Shown: positions 37,345 through 47,560, counted from the first letter of the stretch. The stretch is 64,000 nt of DNA from Rhodoferax ferrireducens T118 (GCF_000013605.1 NC_007908.1:3162001-3226000); one strand, 5' to 3'. Translations and numbers: made by a program. Notes: generated by a model from the sequence alone, not told the origin.

Positions 37345-38703
37345 CTATTTGACTCCCAGATACGCCAGCACCCCAGCGCCGGCCTGATGCCCGCTGGCAA
37401 AGCAGGCGGTCAGCAGGTAGCCCCCGGTCGGGGCCTCCCAGTCCAGCATCTCACCGGCGCAAAACACGCCGGGCAGTTGCTTGAGCATCAGGTGTTGATC
37501 CATCACCTCAAACAGCACGCCACCGGCGCTGCTGATGGCTTCGTCGAGCGGGCGCGCCGCCGCCAGCGTGATGGGCAGGGCCTTGATGGCGCCAGCCAGT
37601 GCGGCGGGGTCATTGACCTGCTCCTTGCTCAAGCGCTCGTGTAGCAAGGCGGCCTTGATCCCGTCAATGTGCAAGCGGCTTTTCAGGTGGCTCGAGAGCG
37701 AGCGCGAGCCGCGCGGGTGAGTCACCTCGGCCAGCACCTGCTCGGGCGTGCGGTCGGGCAGCAAATCAAGATAGAACGTCGCGTGGCCCTGCTTGATGAT
37801 CTCGTCACGCAACAGGCTGGACGCCGCGTAGATCAGGCTGCCCTCGACCCCGGTGGCGGTGGCGACAAACTCGCCTTTGCGCCGGAAGTTGACACCCTGC
37901 GAGTTCGTGAACTCAATCGCCACCGACTTGAACGGCTGACCGGCGAATCGGCTGGCGAAATAGGTGCTCCAGCCGGGTGGCGCTACTGGGCTTTGGCCGA
38001 TCAGTTCCTGCAGAAATTCGCGGCGGGTTTCACCCGGCGTGGTGACATCCCCGCCAGCTGGCTGCGCCTGACGGGCCGGGCTGGCGGCCACATCAAAGCC
38101 GCAATTGGCGGGCAGCAGCGGCGCCACCGCCACGCCGCGGGCCTGCAGCCACGGCACCCAGGCGCCGTTGGAGCCGAGCCTGGCCCAACTGCCGCCGCCC
38201 AGGGCCAGCACCACGGCATCGGCTTGCGCTTGGCTCGGTCCGCCAGGGCCGTCAAATTTGAGTGTGGTGCTCGCCTGCTCAGTGGCCCAGCCGGTCCAGC
38301 GCTGGCGCATGTGAAACTGCACGCCCGGCCCGGCCACCGGATGGCGCAGGCGGTGCAGCCAGGCGCGCAGCAGCGGGGCGGCCTTCATGTCCACCGGAAA
38401 CACCATCCCCGAGCTGCCGACAAAAGTGTCTACCCCCAGGCCCTTGGCCCAGGCGCGCACCTGCGTGGCATCAAAACCCCGCAGCAAGGCCTCAATCTGC
38501 GTGCGCCGCGCGCCATAGCGGGAGGCAAAAATAGCGGCCGGCTCGGCGTGTGTCAGGTTCAAGCCGCCCTTACCCGCGAGCAAAAACTTGCGCCCCACCG
38601 ACGGCATGGCGTCATACACATGCACCTCAATCCCGGCCGCCGACAACACGTCAGCGGCCATCAAACCGGCGGGGCCGCCCCCGACCACAATCACTTTTTT
38701 CAT
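37345..38703 (-). CDS. TIGR03862-like HI0933-family flavoprotein
   Basis: This 452-residue FAD protein begins with VIVVGGGPAGLMAADVL and has the family motif FLLAGKGGLNLTH. It ends with GEMLDWEAPTGGYLLTACFASG. The function is unknown. The ATG at 38703 overlaps the stop of the upstream helicase by 4 nt, so it is cotranslated with it. It differs from the BaiN-like protein at 25344, which has ISGGGRCNFTN at the same place. Confidence 0.88.
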   Translation of the reverse strand: MKKVIVVGGGPAGLMAADVLSAAGIEVHVYDAMPSVGRKFLLAGKGGLNLTHAEPAAIFASRYGARRTQIEALLRGFDATQVRAWAKGLGVDTFVGSSGMVFPVDMKAAPLLRAWLHRLRHPVAGPGVQFHMRQRWTGWATEQASTTLKFDGPGGPSQAQADAVVLALGGGSWARLGSNGAWVPWLQARGVAVAPLLPANCGFDVAASPARQAQPAGGDVTTPGETRREFLQELIGQSPVAPPGWSTYFASRFAGQPFKSVAIEFTNSQGVNFRRKGEFVATATGVEGSLIYAASSLLRDEIIKQGHATFYLDLLPDRTPEQVLAEVTHPRGSRSLSSHLKSRLHIDGIKAALLHERLSKEQVNDPAALAGAIKALPITLAAARPLDEAISSAGGVLFEVMDQHLMLKQLPGVFCAGEMLDWEAPTGGYLLTACFASGHQAGAGVLAYLGVK

Positions 38704-41700
38704 GCACTGTTCCAATTCACTTCATTCACTTCGATCAACGCGCCGTGCGCGGTCAAAAATGCGGCCTTGACCACCGCATCCGGATAAATGGCCTGCACGG
38801 CCGCCCGGTAGTCGCGCAGCTGCGCCAGCAGCTCCGCTTGTTCGTGGGGCGCCGGGGCCGACTTGTAGTCCAGCACCCACCAATGGCCCGCGTGCTGTGC
38901 GTCCGTGCGCTGCACCAGGCGATCCAGGCGCAGGCATTGGCCCTGGTACAGCAACTCAATCTCATTGCCCTGCCAAGCCAGCCTTGTATTGTCCCAGGCC
39001 CAGGCGCCCTCGCCTTGCAGGATACGCGCGGCCATGGCGGCGGCTTGTGCGCCCTGCTCGGGCGTGAGTGCAAATTCACGCGCACAGGCGGCCGTATTGG
39101 CTGGCGTCGCGTCGCCCCATTCCAGCAGCCGGTGCATGGCCTTGCCCAGGCGGGCGCTGAGCGCGTCAGCGTCAGCGTTAGCGTCATCACCACCGCGACT
39201 TCCGCCCAAATTTGCTTCACTTTTTATAGCTACTTGCCTATATTCTACGGGGGCTAAAGGCAGTTCTTTGATATAAAACACAGCATCCGCCACGGTCACC
39301 GCATCGGGAAGCGGCGCCGCCAAGGCGGCTGCACCTGCGGGCACCGCCGGCTGGGCCAGGTCGCTCAGGCGCTGCCACCAGCTGCGCTCCGCGCTGCGGT
39401 AGGGTGCGATGCTGGAAATAGCCAGCGTGCGGCGCGCCCGCGTCAGCGCGACGTACAGGGCATTAAGTTCTTCGCGCTGGCGCTCCAGCCGCTCGGCCTC
39501 CAGCGTGGGCACGGCGCAGGCGGGCGGTTGGCTCTCACTGGCCAAAAACACAAATTTGCTCGGCCACGCGGCCTCCCCCGGCCAGTCAATCAGCACACCC
39601 ATGGTGTCGGCGTTGCGCTCGGGCGTGTCGGTGTCAAGCAAGAGCACGACCTGCGCCTCCAGCCCTTTGGCGCCGTGCACAGTGAGCAGGCGAACCGCCT
39701 GCGGGTTGACGGCGGCAGGCGCCAGCACGCCACCACCTTTAAGGGCGCGCACAAACGCATAAGGGGTCGAAAAACGTCCGCCGTCGAGCTGCAGCGACAT
39801 CCCCAGCAAGGCTGTCAGGTTGGCCAGTACGGCGTCGCGCTGGCTGGCCGGTGCTGCCGCCGCAAAGCGGGCCAGCACGTCGCCGTCAAAGTAAATGGCC
39901 TGCAGCGCATCGTGCGGCGGCCATTGATCCAGCCAGCCTTTCCATCGCATCAAACAAGCCGCTAGCCCCCGTCCGTCCTGCGTCGACAGCTCTGATTTTT
40001 GCAGCACGTCAAACCATGACCCATCGGCGGGCGGCTGCGACTGCGCCCGCACCGCTTGCGCCAGCTGCACCAGCGCAGCGTCGGTCATGTCAAACAAAGG
40101 CGACTTGAGCACCCGCGCCAGCGACAGGTCATGCCGGGGCGACACCAGCACGTCCAGCAGGGCCACCAGGTCCTGCACTTCGCAGCAGTCAATGAGATTG
40201 GTTTTTTCGCCAATCTGGGCCGCGATGTGCAACTTGCGCAACTCCAACTGCAAGGGCAGCAAGCCCGCGCGCTTGCGTGACAGCACCATCACGTCAGCGG
40301 CCTGCAGGCCGCGCCCCTCGGTATCGGGCGTCTCGGCGCTGGCCAACTGCTGCGCAATCCAGTGCGCCGCTTGGCGCGCCTCCAGGGTGCGCAGGGTTTC
40401 CTCCGGCAGCTCGCGCGGCGTATCCAGGCTGTCGCGCCAGCCGGCGCTGGCCGTCCCGCCCCCTTCGGTCTCATCGCCGCTGGATGCGGCCCCCGCCAGA
40501 CGCTCTGGCCTGGCAATCGGCGGCAGCTTGCAAACCAGTCCCAGCTCGGAGGCGCTGGTGGTATGCGCTCTGAACCCCTCGTAGCCATCGGCCTGCACCG
40601 CCTGCGTCATGACGGCGTTCACGACGGCGATGACCCCGGTGGCGTTGCGCCGGGTGTGGTCGCAACTGAGCAGATCGCCGTTCAAACCGTCGCGCACAAA
40701 GGCTTTGGCCGCCTTGAACACTTGCGGCTCGGCCCGGCGAAAGCGGTAAATGCTCTGCTTGGGGTCACCCACGATGAACACTCGGGGCGCCGTGGCGCCA
40801 GCGCCACCGCTTGCGCCCCCGCCCGTGCCCGCGTAGCCACTGAGCCAGGACTTGAGCGCCTGCCACTGCAGCGGGTTGGTGTCCTGAAACTCGTCGATCA
40901 GCAGGTGTTTGATGCGCGCATCGAGCCGCTCCTGCACCCAGCCGCAGAGCACCGGGTCACTGAGCATCACCAGCGCGGCGCGCTCCACATCGTTCATGTC
41001 AACCCAGCCGTGCTCCCGTTTGAGGGCCGCGAACTCCTTGAGCAGCGCCCGGGTCAGGCGCGCCATGCGTTGCTGGTAAGTCCAGGCCGCGTGTTGCAAG
41101 CGGGCCGCCACCACGCGCAGCACCAGGTCCTGGGCCTCACGCACGGCCTCAATACCGGCGATCTTCTCGCTGAACTTGCGCGGCGCGTCCTTGTCGGTCA
41201 GCAAGGCGGCAAACGCGGCCGACAGGTCACCGCTTGAGAGCGCCATTTCAAGCTCCACCCCTTTGGCAGCAAACGTCTTGGCACTGGCACGGCCCAAGGC
41301 GGCGGCGGCGTCGAGCAGGATTTGCCAGCGCTGCGGCTGGTCGCGCAAAAAATCATCGGGCGTGCCCAAGCCGGCAAACTCGGGGAATTGCGTGCCAAAC
41401 GGCAACACCGAGCGCAGCACCACGCCTTGCGCATCGGCCAGGGTAAATTCGGTGCGCTTGTCGAGCGCGGTTTGCAGGGCTTTGTCGGTCTGCGCGCGGC
41501 CGTAGTCAAACACCACCGCCTCGTAATCAAACTGCAGGGTGAAACCACATGATTCATCAGGCGCGTCACCACGCAACTCGGCGCCGCCGACCTGCGCTGG
41601 CTTTGGCCGCAGCAGCGCGGCATAAAAACGCCGCCAGACCAGGGCTTTGGCCGGGGTATCGTCCTCCAGCAACTGGTAGTTGGCAGGCAGCTCCATCTGC

Positions 41701-42197
41701 TGCAAAACCGCCAGCGGCGCACTGCGCAGCAAGGCAGCAAACCAGCTGTGGAAAGTGCGCACCTGCACCTGGCGCCCGCTGCGCAAGATATTCTGATACA
41801 ACTTTGATAGCTGCTCAGGCAGCACGGACGGGGGATGGAGCTCATTTTTATCCAAAACGCCACGCAGCGTCAGCTCCTTGAGCAGGGTGGCGCGATCGGC
41901 CACGGCAAACTCTGCCAGCCATTGATACAGCCGCTCGCGCATCTCGCTGGCCGCCCGCTTGGTGAAGGTGATGGCCAGAATCTCGTGCGGCTGCACCCGC
42001 AACTCGCCACTCGATGCATCCACCCCATCAAGCAAAGCGCGCACGATGCGCGACACCAGCATCCAGGTCTTGCCGGCACCGGCGCAAGCCTCCACCGCGA
42101 CACTGCGGCGCGGGTCGCAGGCGATGGCGTAGAAAGCCTCGGCGCTGATGAGCTGGCCGTTGTGCTCGTAGGCTGGGGCGGGTTGAGAGTCAGGCAT
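38700..42197 (-). CDS. AddA/RecB-like UvrD helicase-nuclease
   Basis: This 1165-residue protein combines a UvrD-type helicase with a C-terminal PD-(D/E)xK nuclease. Helicase motifs seen are ACAGAGKTWML (Walker A), ITFTKRAASEMRER, DEFQDTNPLQW (Walker B), VGDPKQSIYRFRRAEP, LTVHGAKGLE and LYVALTRARR. The nuclease motif is WVLDYKSAP near the C-terminus. With the AddB-like gene upstream it should process double-strand DNA ends for recombination. I chose the ATG at 42197 (MPDSQPAP); an in-frame ATG at 42257 is possible. Three dispersed repeat copies lie within its frame, near residues 115-133, 731-749 and 973-992. Confidence 0.9.
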   Translation of the reverse strand: MPDSQPAPAYEHNGQLISAEAFYAIACDPRRSVAVEACAGAGKTWMLVSRIVRALLDGVDASSGELRVQPHEILAITFTKRAASEMRERLYQWLAEFAVADRATLLKELTLRGVLDKNELHPPSVLPEQLSKLYQNILRSGRQVQVRTFHSWFAALLRSAPLAVLQQMELPANYQLLEDDTPAKALVWRRFYAALLRPKPAQVGGAELRGDAPDESCGFTLQFDYEAVVFDYGRAQTDKALQTALDKRTEFTLADAQGVVLRSVLPFGTQFPEFAGLGTPDDFLRDQPQRWQILLDAAAALGRASAKTFAAKGVELEMALSSGDLSAAFAALLTDKDAPRKFSEKIAGIEAVREAQDLVLRVVAARLQHAAWTYQQRMARLTRALLKEFAALKREHGWVDMNDVERAALVMLSDPVLCGWVQERLDARIKHLLIDEFQDTNPLQWQALKSWLSGYAGTGGGASGGAGATAPRVFIVGDPKQSIYRFRRAEPQVFKAAKAFVRDGLNGDLLSCDHTRRNATGVIAVVNAVMTQAVQADGYEGFRAHTTSASELGLVCKLPPIARPERLAGAASSGDETEGGGTASAGWRDSLDTPRELPEETLRTLEARQAAHWIAQQLASAETPDTEGRGLQAADVMVLSRKRAGLLPLQLELRKLHIAAQIGEKTNLIDCCEVQDLVALLDVLVSPRHDLSLARVLKSPLFDMTDAALVQLAQAVRAQSQPPADGSWFDVLQKSELSTQDGRGLAACLMRWKGWLDQWPPHDALQAIYFDGDVLARFAAAAPASQRDAVLANLTALLGMSLQLDGGRFSTPYAFVRALKGGGVLAPAAVNPQAVRLLTVHGAKGLEAQVVLLLDTDTPERNADTMGVLIDWPGEAAWPSKFVFLASESQPPACAVPTLEAERLERQREELNALYVALTRARRTLAISSIAPYRSAERSWWQRLSDLAQPAVPAGAAALAAPLPDAVTVADAVFYIKELPLAPVEYRQVAIKSEANLGGSRGGDDANADADALSARLGKAMHRLLEWGDATPANTAACAREFALTPEQGAQAAAMAARILQGEGAWAWDNTRLAWQGNEIELLYQGQCLRLDRLVQRTDAQHAGHWWVLDYKSAPAPHEQAELLAQLRDYRAAVQAIYPDAVVKAAFLTAHGALIEVNEVNWNSA
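39220..39279 (+). repeat. Dispersed 60-bp repeat, copy 9 (inside the AddA-like gene)
   Basis: It contains TATAGCTACTTGCC, TATTCTACGGGGGCTAAAGG and TTTGATATAAAA. It falls just upstream of the nuclease domain and keeps the frame. Confidence 0.75.
39949..40004 (-). repeat. Dispersed 60-bp repeat, copy 10 (inside the AddA-like gene)
   Basis: It contains CCGCTAGCCCCCGTCC and GACAGCTCTGATTTTTG in reverse orientation, read through in frame. Confidence 0.6.
41798..41852 (+). repeat. Dispersed 60-bp repeat, copy 12 (inside the AddA-like gene)
   Basis: It contains TTTGATAGCTGCTCAGGC and CGGGGGATGGAGCTCATTTT, a diverged copy near codon 120. Confidence 0.5.
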
Positions 42198-42587
42198 TTT
42201 TGGGGTCCTTACTGCATGGTTCCGATGCAATTCGGTCTGCATGGCTTGATCCGTCAACCCGGTTATCGGCGGCGTTCTTGTTTTTTAGGCGTTGTATCCC
42301 CCCCCTATCCCCCCCGCCCCTTTCCACCCCCGCCGGGGCGGAAAGGGGAGCCAACAGCCACATTTGGCCTTGTCTTAAAAGGTGGGAAATAAACGTGCCG
42401 TGGCACGTTGGCCACAAACCGGCTGAACGGCTTCTCGGTAGGTTGCCGCCACTTGGAGGCCAGCATGCAAACGAGCGCATATTTCCCACCTTTAAAAACG
42501 CGGCCAAATGAAGCCCCCCTCTTTCGCCCGGCGGGGCGAGAGAGGGGTTGGGGGAGTGAGTGGGGGAAAAATCACAAAAAAACACAG
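42198..42587. other. 390-bp gap inside the helicase-nuclease locus
   Basis: There is no convincing gene between the AddB-like stop and the AddA-like start. Most of it is a large imperfect inverted repeat (42300-42560). Such a gap is unexpected between genes that are usually adjacent or overlapping. Confidence 0.65.
42300..42560. repeat. Large composite inverted repeat between the AddB-like and AddA-like genes
   Basis: The inner arms are 42361-42394 and 42478-42510, sharing CATTTGGCC and AAAGGTGGGAAAT in opposite orientation. The outer arms are each GC-rich hairpins: CCCCTTTCC...GGAAAGGGG at 42317-42348 and CCCCTCT...AGAGGGG at about 42516-42547. About 80 bp separates the inner arms. It resembles a small non-coding mobile element or two oppositely oriented dispersed repeats. 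Confidence 0.75.
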
Positions 42588-45128
42588 TCACGCCACATCC
42601 CAAAAATCTTTCCGACACAGTCCCCGCGCAGCACAAAACTCGCACGCCTTGCCCTCCCCCATCGCCGCCATAGCCGCACCATCGGCGATCCGCGCCATGT
42701 CCGTGGCAATCCCCGCCAGCAGCAGGTCACGCAAAGCCACCACGTCGGACTGCTCGTACGTTTTGGTGCCGTCTTTTTCACCCACATTCACATAAGCCGC
42801 CGCCAAGGTGTCATCACCCAGCAACGCCGCATAAAACGCGAGTTGGGTGTCTTCCGGCGCATCCTTGATGCGCTGGGCGGTGCTGGCACGCGGCTCGGTT
42901 TTGTAGTCGATCACCAGGGCGCTGCCGTCCTGCAGGCGATCGATACGGTCAATCTTGCCAACCAGGGTCAGGTGGCCGAGCGCAGTTTCCCGCCAGCGCT
43001 CGGCGGCAACAAAGCTGGCGCCGCTGGCCTCGTGCCCGGCCAGCCACTCCAGGTAGCCCGCGCGCACCCGCGGCCAGGCGGCGGCGAACGGCAAGAATTC
43101 GCTGCTGGACAAACCCAGCGCCAGCGTTGCCTGCTCTGCTGCTGCGTTAATCATAGCTAATCGCCCAACAAAATCGGGGGCTGGAGATTCATTTAATGCT
43201 TCATGAAAGAGCTTGAGCACGGTGTGCAGCCAGTTGCCGAAGTCGCGTTTGCCAAGCTCGGTGTCGAGTTCATCCGACTCCTGCAGCTTGAGCTGGCGCA
43301 AGGCAAAGAACCGGTACGGGCAGCGGCGCAGGTCTTCATACGCCGTGCTGGAGAGCCGGGTCAAAGCCAGCGCATCGCCCCTCGGACTCGGCATGGCGCC
43401 AGGCTTGGCCGTGAGCGCGCGCAGCGGCCGCGGATCCGCCGCCATGGCACCGATCTGGCCGAGCTGCAGTTCCTGCACAAAGCCGCTGGCCATCAGGTGC
43501 TCGCCGCCTTCGCTCTGGCGCCACAACACATCCACATGGGGAAACTGCAAGGCGTACTGCCAGGCCGCGCGGCTGGCTGCGGCCAGTTGCGCGCGCGCGG
43601 GCAGACCGAGCAATTCACGTTGGGCAGGGGTCCACGGGCCGGTGGGTTCGGGTGACATCGGCAGGCGCACGTCGTCGCAGCCGGGCAGCACCACCGCCGC
43701 CAGCGGGCGACCCAGCAGCTGGCTCAAGGGCAGGATCACGACCTGACCCGGCGCTGAGTTCTCCGGATGTTCCGGCAAAAAACTGGCAGCCTCCAACGAC
43801 TGGCTGACCCACGCCGTGAACTCGCTCTGACTCATGGACACGGCCACATCCGCAAACTCGGTATGGGCCCCCTCATGCAAGCGCAGGGCCTGCAGCACCG
43901 CTTGCCCGGCAGCGTCTTGCATCAAGCCCGTCCATTGGCCCGCGCTTTGCAGCACGGCGCGCAAATCGACCAGCCAGCGCGCCAGCGGCCGTCCGGATTG
44001 CAGACTGTCGCGCAGCGCCTGTACCGGGCGCTGCAAGGCGTCACCGAGCGGCACCGCGCGCCACTCGCGCACCGCGCCGCGGCGCCAACTGGCCTCGGCC
44101 TGCGTCACCAGCTGCGGGTCAAACGCCGGCGCGTTCTTCAGCCAGTCAAGCACCCCGTCGGTGCTGGCGTCCCACGCGCTAGCGCGCAGCAGACTCATCA
44201 GTGCGGCGGCGGCGCGGGTGGTCGACAGCGTCCAGCCGGTTTCGTCGCGCACGGCCACGCCGCGCTCTTCCAGCATGGCGCGGACCCGGCGCGTCAGCAC
44301 CCGATCCTGCGCCACCAGCGCCACCGGCGAGCGCCCCGCCGCCAGGTGCGCCAGCACGCAGGCAGCCGCGCGCTGCGCTTCGTCTTCGGCATCCTGGGCC
44401 GCGTGCAGCGCCACCGTGTCCGCACCTGCGGCGGCGCCTGTTGGGGTGTCTTCCTGCTGCAGCGCCAGCACGACGACCCGCTCGCCCAGGCCGTGCTGCA
44501 AAGCCAGCGCCAGCGGTTCGCTCTGGAAACCTTGCAGCACCACCAGCAAGTCAGGGCGGGCCGCAAACAGCCGATCGGACGGATAACTTGAGCTGGCCAC
44601 CCAAGCCAGCGCGACCCGTGCCAGCGCGGCTTCCAACGCCAGCACCGGCGCGTCCAGGCCGCTCACCAGCAGACTGTCCAGGCGCAGGCCCCACTGCGCG
44701 CGCGCAGTGGGCGCAACAGAGGCGGCAAGCCGGGCCAGACTCCAGGCGGCTTCCATCAGGCGCGCCGCCAACAGGTTTTGATACGGGGCCAATCCCGCGC
44801 GTGCCAGCAAAGAAGCCGCCGTCAGCACGTCGCGCGCGCAATCGAGCTGCAGATCGTCCGGGCCGGGCTCAAAGCCACCCAGGCTGCGGGTCCAGTTCAT
44901 GCTGGTCTCGAAACGGGGCAGAAAATGGGCGGGAGAATTGACGCCGGGTGTAGCGCCCTCCAGAGCACGCAGCCAGGCGCTGCGCGCTTGCTGCATCAGT
45001 TGGGCGTACGGCAACAGCACCACCGTGCGTGACGCGTGCACCCCGCGCGCCGCCATTTCGGCGCGGATTTGACCCATGACACGGTCCCACGCCTGATCAA
45101 CAGGATGGTTTTTTGCTATTTCAGCCAT
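42588..45128 (-). CDS. AddB-like PD-(D/E)xK nuclease
   Basis: This 846-residue protein has a degenerate helicase-like N-terminal region and a C-terminal nuclease domain with GKIDRID and [10 protein letters not shown] four-cysteine iron-sulfur signature is visible: one cysteine in [17 protein letters not shown] and three in [10 protein letters not shown] near the end, as in AddB and related nucleases. It would work with the AddA-like gene 390 bp downstream. Residues about 643-659 come from a dispersed repeat copy. Alignment with curated AddB proteins would be needed to give it a firm symbol. Confidence 0.85.
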   Translation of the reverse strand: MAEIAKNHPVDQAWDRVMGQIRAEMAARGVHASRTVVLLPYAQLMQQARSAWLRALEGATPGVNSPAHFLPRFETSMNWTRSLGGFEPGPDDLQLDCARDVLTAASLLARAGLAPYQNLLAARLMEAAWSLARLAASVAPTARAQWGLRLDSLLVSGLDAPVLALEAALARVALAWVASSSYPSDRLFAARPDLLVVLQGFQSEPLALALQHGLGERVVVLALQQEDTPTGAAAGADTVALHAAQDAEDEAQRAAACVLAHLAAGRSPVALVAQDRVLTRRVRAMLEERGVAVRDETGWTLSTTRAAAALMSLLRASAWDASTDGVLDWLKNAPAFDPQLVTQAEASWRRGAVREWRAVPLGDALQRPVQALRDSLQSGRPLARWLVDLRAVLQSAGQWTGLMQDAAGQAVLQALRLHEGAHTEFADVAVSMSQSEFTAWVSQSLEAASFLPEHPENSAPGQVVILPLSQLLGRPLAAVVLPGCDDVRLPMSPEPTGPWTPAQRELLGLPARAQLAAASRAAWQYALQFPHVDVLWRQSEGGEHLMASGFVQELQLGQIGAMAADPRPLRALTAKPGAMPSPRGDALALTRLSSTAYEDLRRCPYRFFALRQLKLQESDELDTELGKRDFGNWLHTVLKLFHEALNESPAPDFVGRLAMINAAAEQATLALGLSSSEFLPFAAAWPRVRAGYLEWLAGHEASGASFVAAERWRETALGHLTLVGKIDRIDRLQDGSALVIDYKTEPRASTAQRIKDAPEDTQLAFYAALLGDDTLAAAYVNVGEKDGTKTYEQSDVVALRDLLLAGIATDMARIADGAAMAAMGEGKACEFCAARGLCRKDFWDVA
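43150..43198 (+). repeat. Dispersed 60-bp repeat, copy 11 (inside the AddB-like gene)
   Basis: It contains AATCATAGCTAATCGCC and ATCGGGGGCTGGAG followed by TTCATTTAA, and is read through in frame. Confidence 0.65.
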
Positions 45129-45213
45129 AGGATTTTGGTTAACGATGCAGGGGCTTGGTTTCTGTCACAATTTCTCCACTTTACCTGTACCGACTATCTA
45201 CCAAGGAATTCTC

Positions 45214-45546
45214 ATGGCCAGCGAACTTATCAAACATGTGTCCGACGCGTCTTTTGAAGCCGATGTGCTGCAATCCACACAACCCGTGCTGGTGGACTAC
45301 TGGGCCGAGTGGTGTGGCCCGTGCAAGATGATCGCGCCCATTTTGGAAGAAATAGCGACCAGTTACGAAGGCAAACTGCAAATTGCCAAGATGAACGTTG
45401 ATGAGAACCGCGATATTCCGGCCAAATTCGGCATTCGCGGCATTCCCACCCTGATGCTGTTCAAGGATGGGCAGCTCGCCGCGACCAAAGTCGGCGCCAT
45501 GAGCAAGTCGCAGATGACGGCTTTTATTGATCAGCAACTCGCCTGA
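45214..45546 (+). CDS. trxA: Thioredoxin
   Basis: This 110-residue protein reduces disulfides in the cytoplasm. The active site WCGPCK has cysteines 34 and 37, and the cis-proline segment GIPTLMLF is intact. I use the ATG at 45214 after AAGGAATT; the upstream frame to 45145 is not part of the family. It precedes rho, as in many betaproteobacteria. Confidence 0.96.
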   Translation: MASELIKHVSDASFEADVLQSTQPVLVDYWAEWCGPCKMIAPILEEIATSYEGKLQIAKMNVDENRDIPAKFGIRGIPTLMLFKDGQLAATKVGAMSKSQMTAFIDQQLA

Positions 45547-45550
45547 GCTT

Positions 45551-45594
45551 TTGCGGGACAGACCATTGCCACACGCAGTGGGCAAGCTCTGTCC
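45551..45594 (+). repeat. Second dispersed repeat family, copy 2 (after trxA)
   Basis: TTGCGGGACAGACC and AAGCTCTGTCC bracket a variable middle, and TCAACTGA follows as it does after the rpsU copy. Confidence 0.85.
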
Positions 45595-45610
45595 TCAACT
45601 GAACTGAAAC

Positions 45611-45655
45611 CTTGCGGGACAGACCGCAGTTACATGAAGTGAACAAGCTCTGTCC
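45611..45655 (+). repeat. Second dispersed repeat family, copy 3 (after trxA)
   Basis: CTTGCGGGACAGACCGCAG and GAACAAGCTCTGTCC are almost identical to the copy after rpsU. It lies 16 bp after copy 2 in the same orientation. Confidence 0.85.
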
Positions 45656-45855
45656 GTAACAATTCAAGCTTTTCCAGATCAGCCTTGACAGGGCTTGAAG
45701 ACTTCATTTTTTTCCTGTCATAATTACAGCCAGTTCACTGACTCCCATCCTGAGTCAGTTCGAGTTCCCGGTTTAGAACATTGAGGCTGAGGATAGCAGT
45801 CCGCCTCACCCAAACCCCCCCTGTATTTCGTTCAATTCCCCTACCTGGCCATTCC

Positions 45856-47118
45856 ATGCACTTAAACGAACTCAAGGCACTGCACGTGTCAGAAGTCCTC
45901 AAGCAAGCTGAAGAGCTTGAGATTGAAAACACCGGACGCATGCGCAAGCAAGAGCTGATGTTTGCCATCATCAAGAAGCGCGCCCGCGCCGGTGAGCAGA
46001 TCTTTGCCGATGGCGTGCTGGAAATCCTGCCCGATGGTTTTGGTTTTTTGCGCAGCCCCGACACCAGCTACACCGCCTCCACGGACGACATTTACATCAG
46101 CCCGAGCCAGGTGCGCCGCTTCAACCTGCACACCGGCGACATGATTGAAGGCGAGGTGCGCACGCCCAAAGACGGCGAGCGCTACTTTGCCCTGAACAAG
46201 CTTGAAAAAGTCAACGGCGGCGGGCCTGAAGAAAACAAACACAAGGTGATGTTTGAGAACCTGACGCCGCTGTTTCCCAACAAGCAAATGCGGCTCGAAC
46301 AGGACATCAAGACCGACGAAAACATCACCGGCCGCATCATCGACATCATCGCGCCGATTGGCAAAGGGCAGCGCGCCCTGCTGGTGGCGCCGCCCAAAAG
46401 CGGCAAGACGGTGATGATGCAGCACATCGCCCACGCGATTGCCGCCAACTATCCGGAAATTCACATGATGGTGCTGCTGGTCGACGAGCGGCCCGAAGAA
46501 GTGACCGAGATGCAGCGCACCGTCAAGGGCGAGGTGATCGCCTCCACCTTTGACGAGCCCGCCGCCCGCCACGTGCACGTGGCCGAGATGGTGATCGAGC
46601 GCGCCAAACGCCTGGTCGAGCTGAAAAAAGACGTCGTTATCCTGCTGGATTCCATCACGCGCCTGGCGCGCGCCTACAACAATGTCGTGCCATCCTCCGG
46701 CAAGGTATTGACCGGTGGCGTCGACTCCAACGCACTGCAACGCCCCAAGCGCTTCCTGGGCGCGGCGCGCAATGTGGAGGAAGGCGGCTCGCTGACCATC
46801 ATCGCCACCGCCCTGATCGACACCGGCAGCCGCATGGACGAAGTGATTTTTGAAGAATTCAAGGGCACCGGCAACAGTGAAATCCACCTGGACCGCCGCC
46901 TGTACGAAAAACGCGTGTTCCCGTCGATCCAGCTCAACCGCAGCGGCACCCGTCGCGAAGAGCTGTTGCTGGCCCCCGAGATTTTGCAAAAAACCCGCAT
47001 CCTGCGCCAGTTTCTCTACAACATGGATGAAATCGAGTCGATGGAAATGGTGCTCAAGCAAATGCGCGCCACCAAGAACAACAGCGAATTTTTTGACATG
47101 ATGCGCCGCGGCGGCTAG
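45856..47118 (+). CDS. rho: Transcription termination factor Rho
   Basis: This 420-residue hexameric RNA helicase ends transcripts at rut sites. The N-terminal RNA-binding domain ([15 protein letters not shown]), Walker A (PPKSGKTVM), Walker B ([16 protein letters not shown]) and the R-loop region are intact. The start at 45856 ([10 protein letters not shown]) is the family start; an upstream extension to 45781 is spurious. Rho genes are often autoregulated through their leader, here about 300 bp long. Confidence 0.98.
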   Translation: MHLNELKALHVSEVLKQAEELEIENTGRMRKQELMFAIIKKRARAGEQIFADGVLEILPDGFGFLRSPDTSYTASTDDIYISPSQVRRFNLHTGDMIEGEVRTPKDGERYFALNKLEKVNGGGPEENKHKVMFENLTPLFPNKQMRLEQDIKTDENITGRIIDIIAPIGKGQRALLVAPPKSGKTVMMQHIAHAIAANYPEIHMMVLLVDERPEEVTEMQRTVKGEVIASTFDEPAARHVHVAEMVIERAKRLVELKKDVVILLDSITRLARAYNNVVPSSGKVLTGGVDSNALQRPKRFLGAARNVEEGGSLTIIATALIDTGSRMDEVIFEEFKGTGNSEIHLDRRLYEKRVFPSIQLNRSGTRREELLLAPEILQKTRILRQFLYNMDEIESMEMVLKQMRATKNNSEFFDMMRRGG

Positions 47119-47120
47119 GC

Positions 47121-47126
47121 TATAAT
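47121..47126 (+). promoter_or_regulatory. Candidate -10 element of rpmE
   Basis: A perfect TATAAT lies just after the rho stop, about 90 bp upstream of rpmE. TTGACA is present at 47093-47098 but 22 bp away, longer than normal. Confidence 0.4.
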
Positions 47127-47217
47127 TTGCGGTTCTACGCGACAAGTACGACGGGCTTTTAATTGCGCAATGGTTTGCACAAGGGCTGACGCGGCTAACG
47201 CAACTGATGGAGAAAAC

Positions 47218-47493
47218 ATGAAAGCAGACATTCACCCGAATTACCGCGAAATTTGTTTCCTGGACACGTCCAACGGCTTCAAATTCGTCACCCGCTCTTG
47301 CGCTAACGCCAAAGAGATGATCAAGATGGAAGACGGTCGCGAACTGCCGCTGTACAAGATCGACACATCCAGCGAATCGCATCCTTTCTACACCGGCACA
47401 CAAAAATCCGTGGACAACATGGGTGGCCGTGTCGAGCGCTTCCGCAACCGTTTTGGCAAGACCAAAACCGCAGTTGCCGCTGTCGCCGAATAA
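47218..47493 (+). CDS. rpmE2: 50S ribosomal protein L31 (type B)
   Basis: This 91-residue protein matches type B L31 ([30 protein letters not shown]). It lacks the zinc-binding cysteine pairs of type A, so it is the zinc-independent form. I use the ATG at 47218 after GGAGAAAAC. Confidence 0.95.
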   Translation: MKADIHPNYREICFLDTSNGFKFVTRSCANAKEMIKMEDGRELPLYKIDTSSESHPFYTGTQKSVDNMGGRVERFRNRFGKTKTAVAAVAE

Positions 47494-47513
47494 ACTGGCA
47501 AACGCTTCGTCCA

Positions 47514-47548
47514 AAAGGCAGCCCGGGTTACCCGCGCTGCCTTTTTTT
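47514..47548 (+). terminator. Rho-independent terminator after rpmE
   Basis: The stem AAAGGCAGC / GCTGCCTTT with a 13-nt loop leads into seven or more T. Confidence 0.88.
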
Positions 47549-47560
47549 CATCAAACCCGC

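Larger units (their letters stand above)
45547..45855 (+). other. trxA-rho intergenic region and rho leader
   Basis: This 309-bp gap has no gene. It holds two copies of the GGACAGA hairpin repeat (45551-45594 and 45611-45655) and then about 200 bp of rho leader. CATAAT at 45719-45724 could be a -10 box, but no well-spaced -35 is seen. Confidence 0.55.

Noticed and set aside
45889..47514. Long minus-strand open frame opposite rho and rpmE
   Set aside because: It is antisense to two certain genes, and its low-complexity His/Gln/Val-rich composition is typical of shadow frames in GC-rich DNA.
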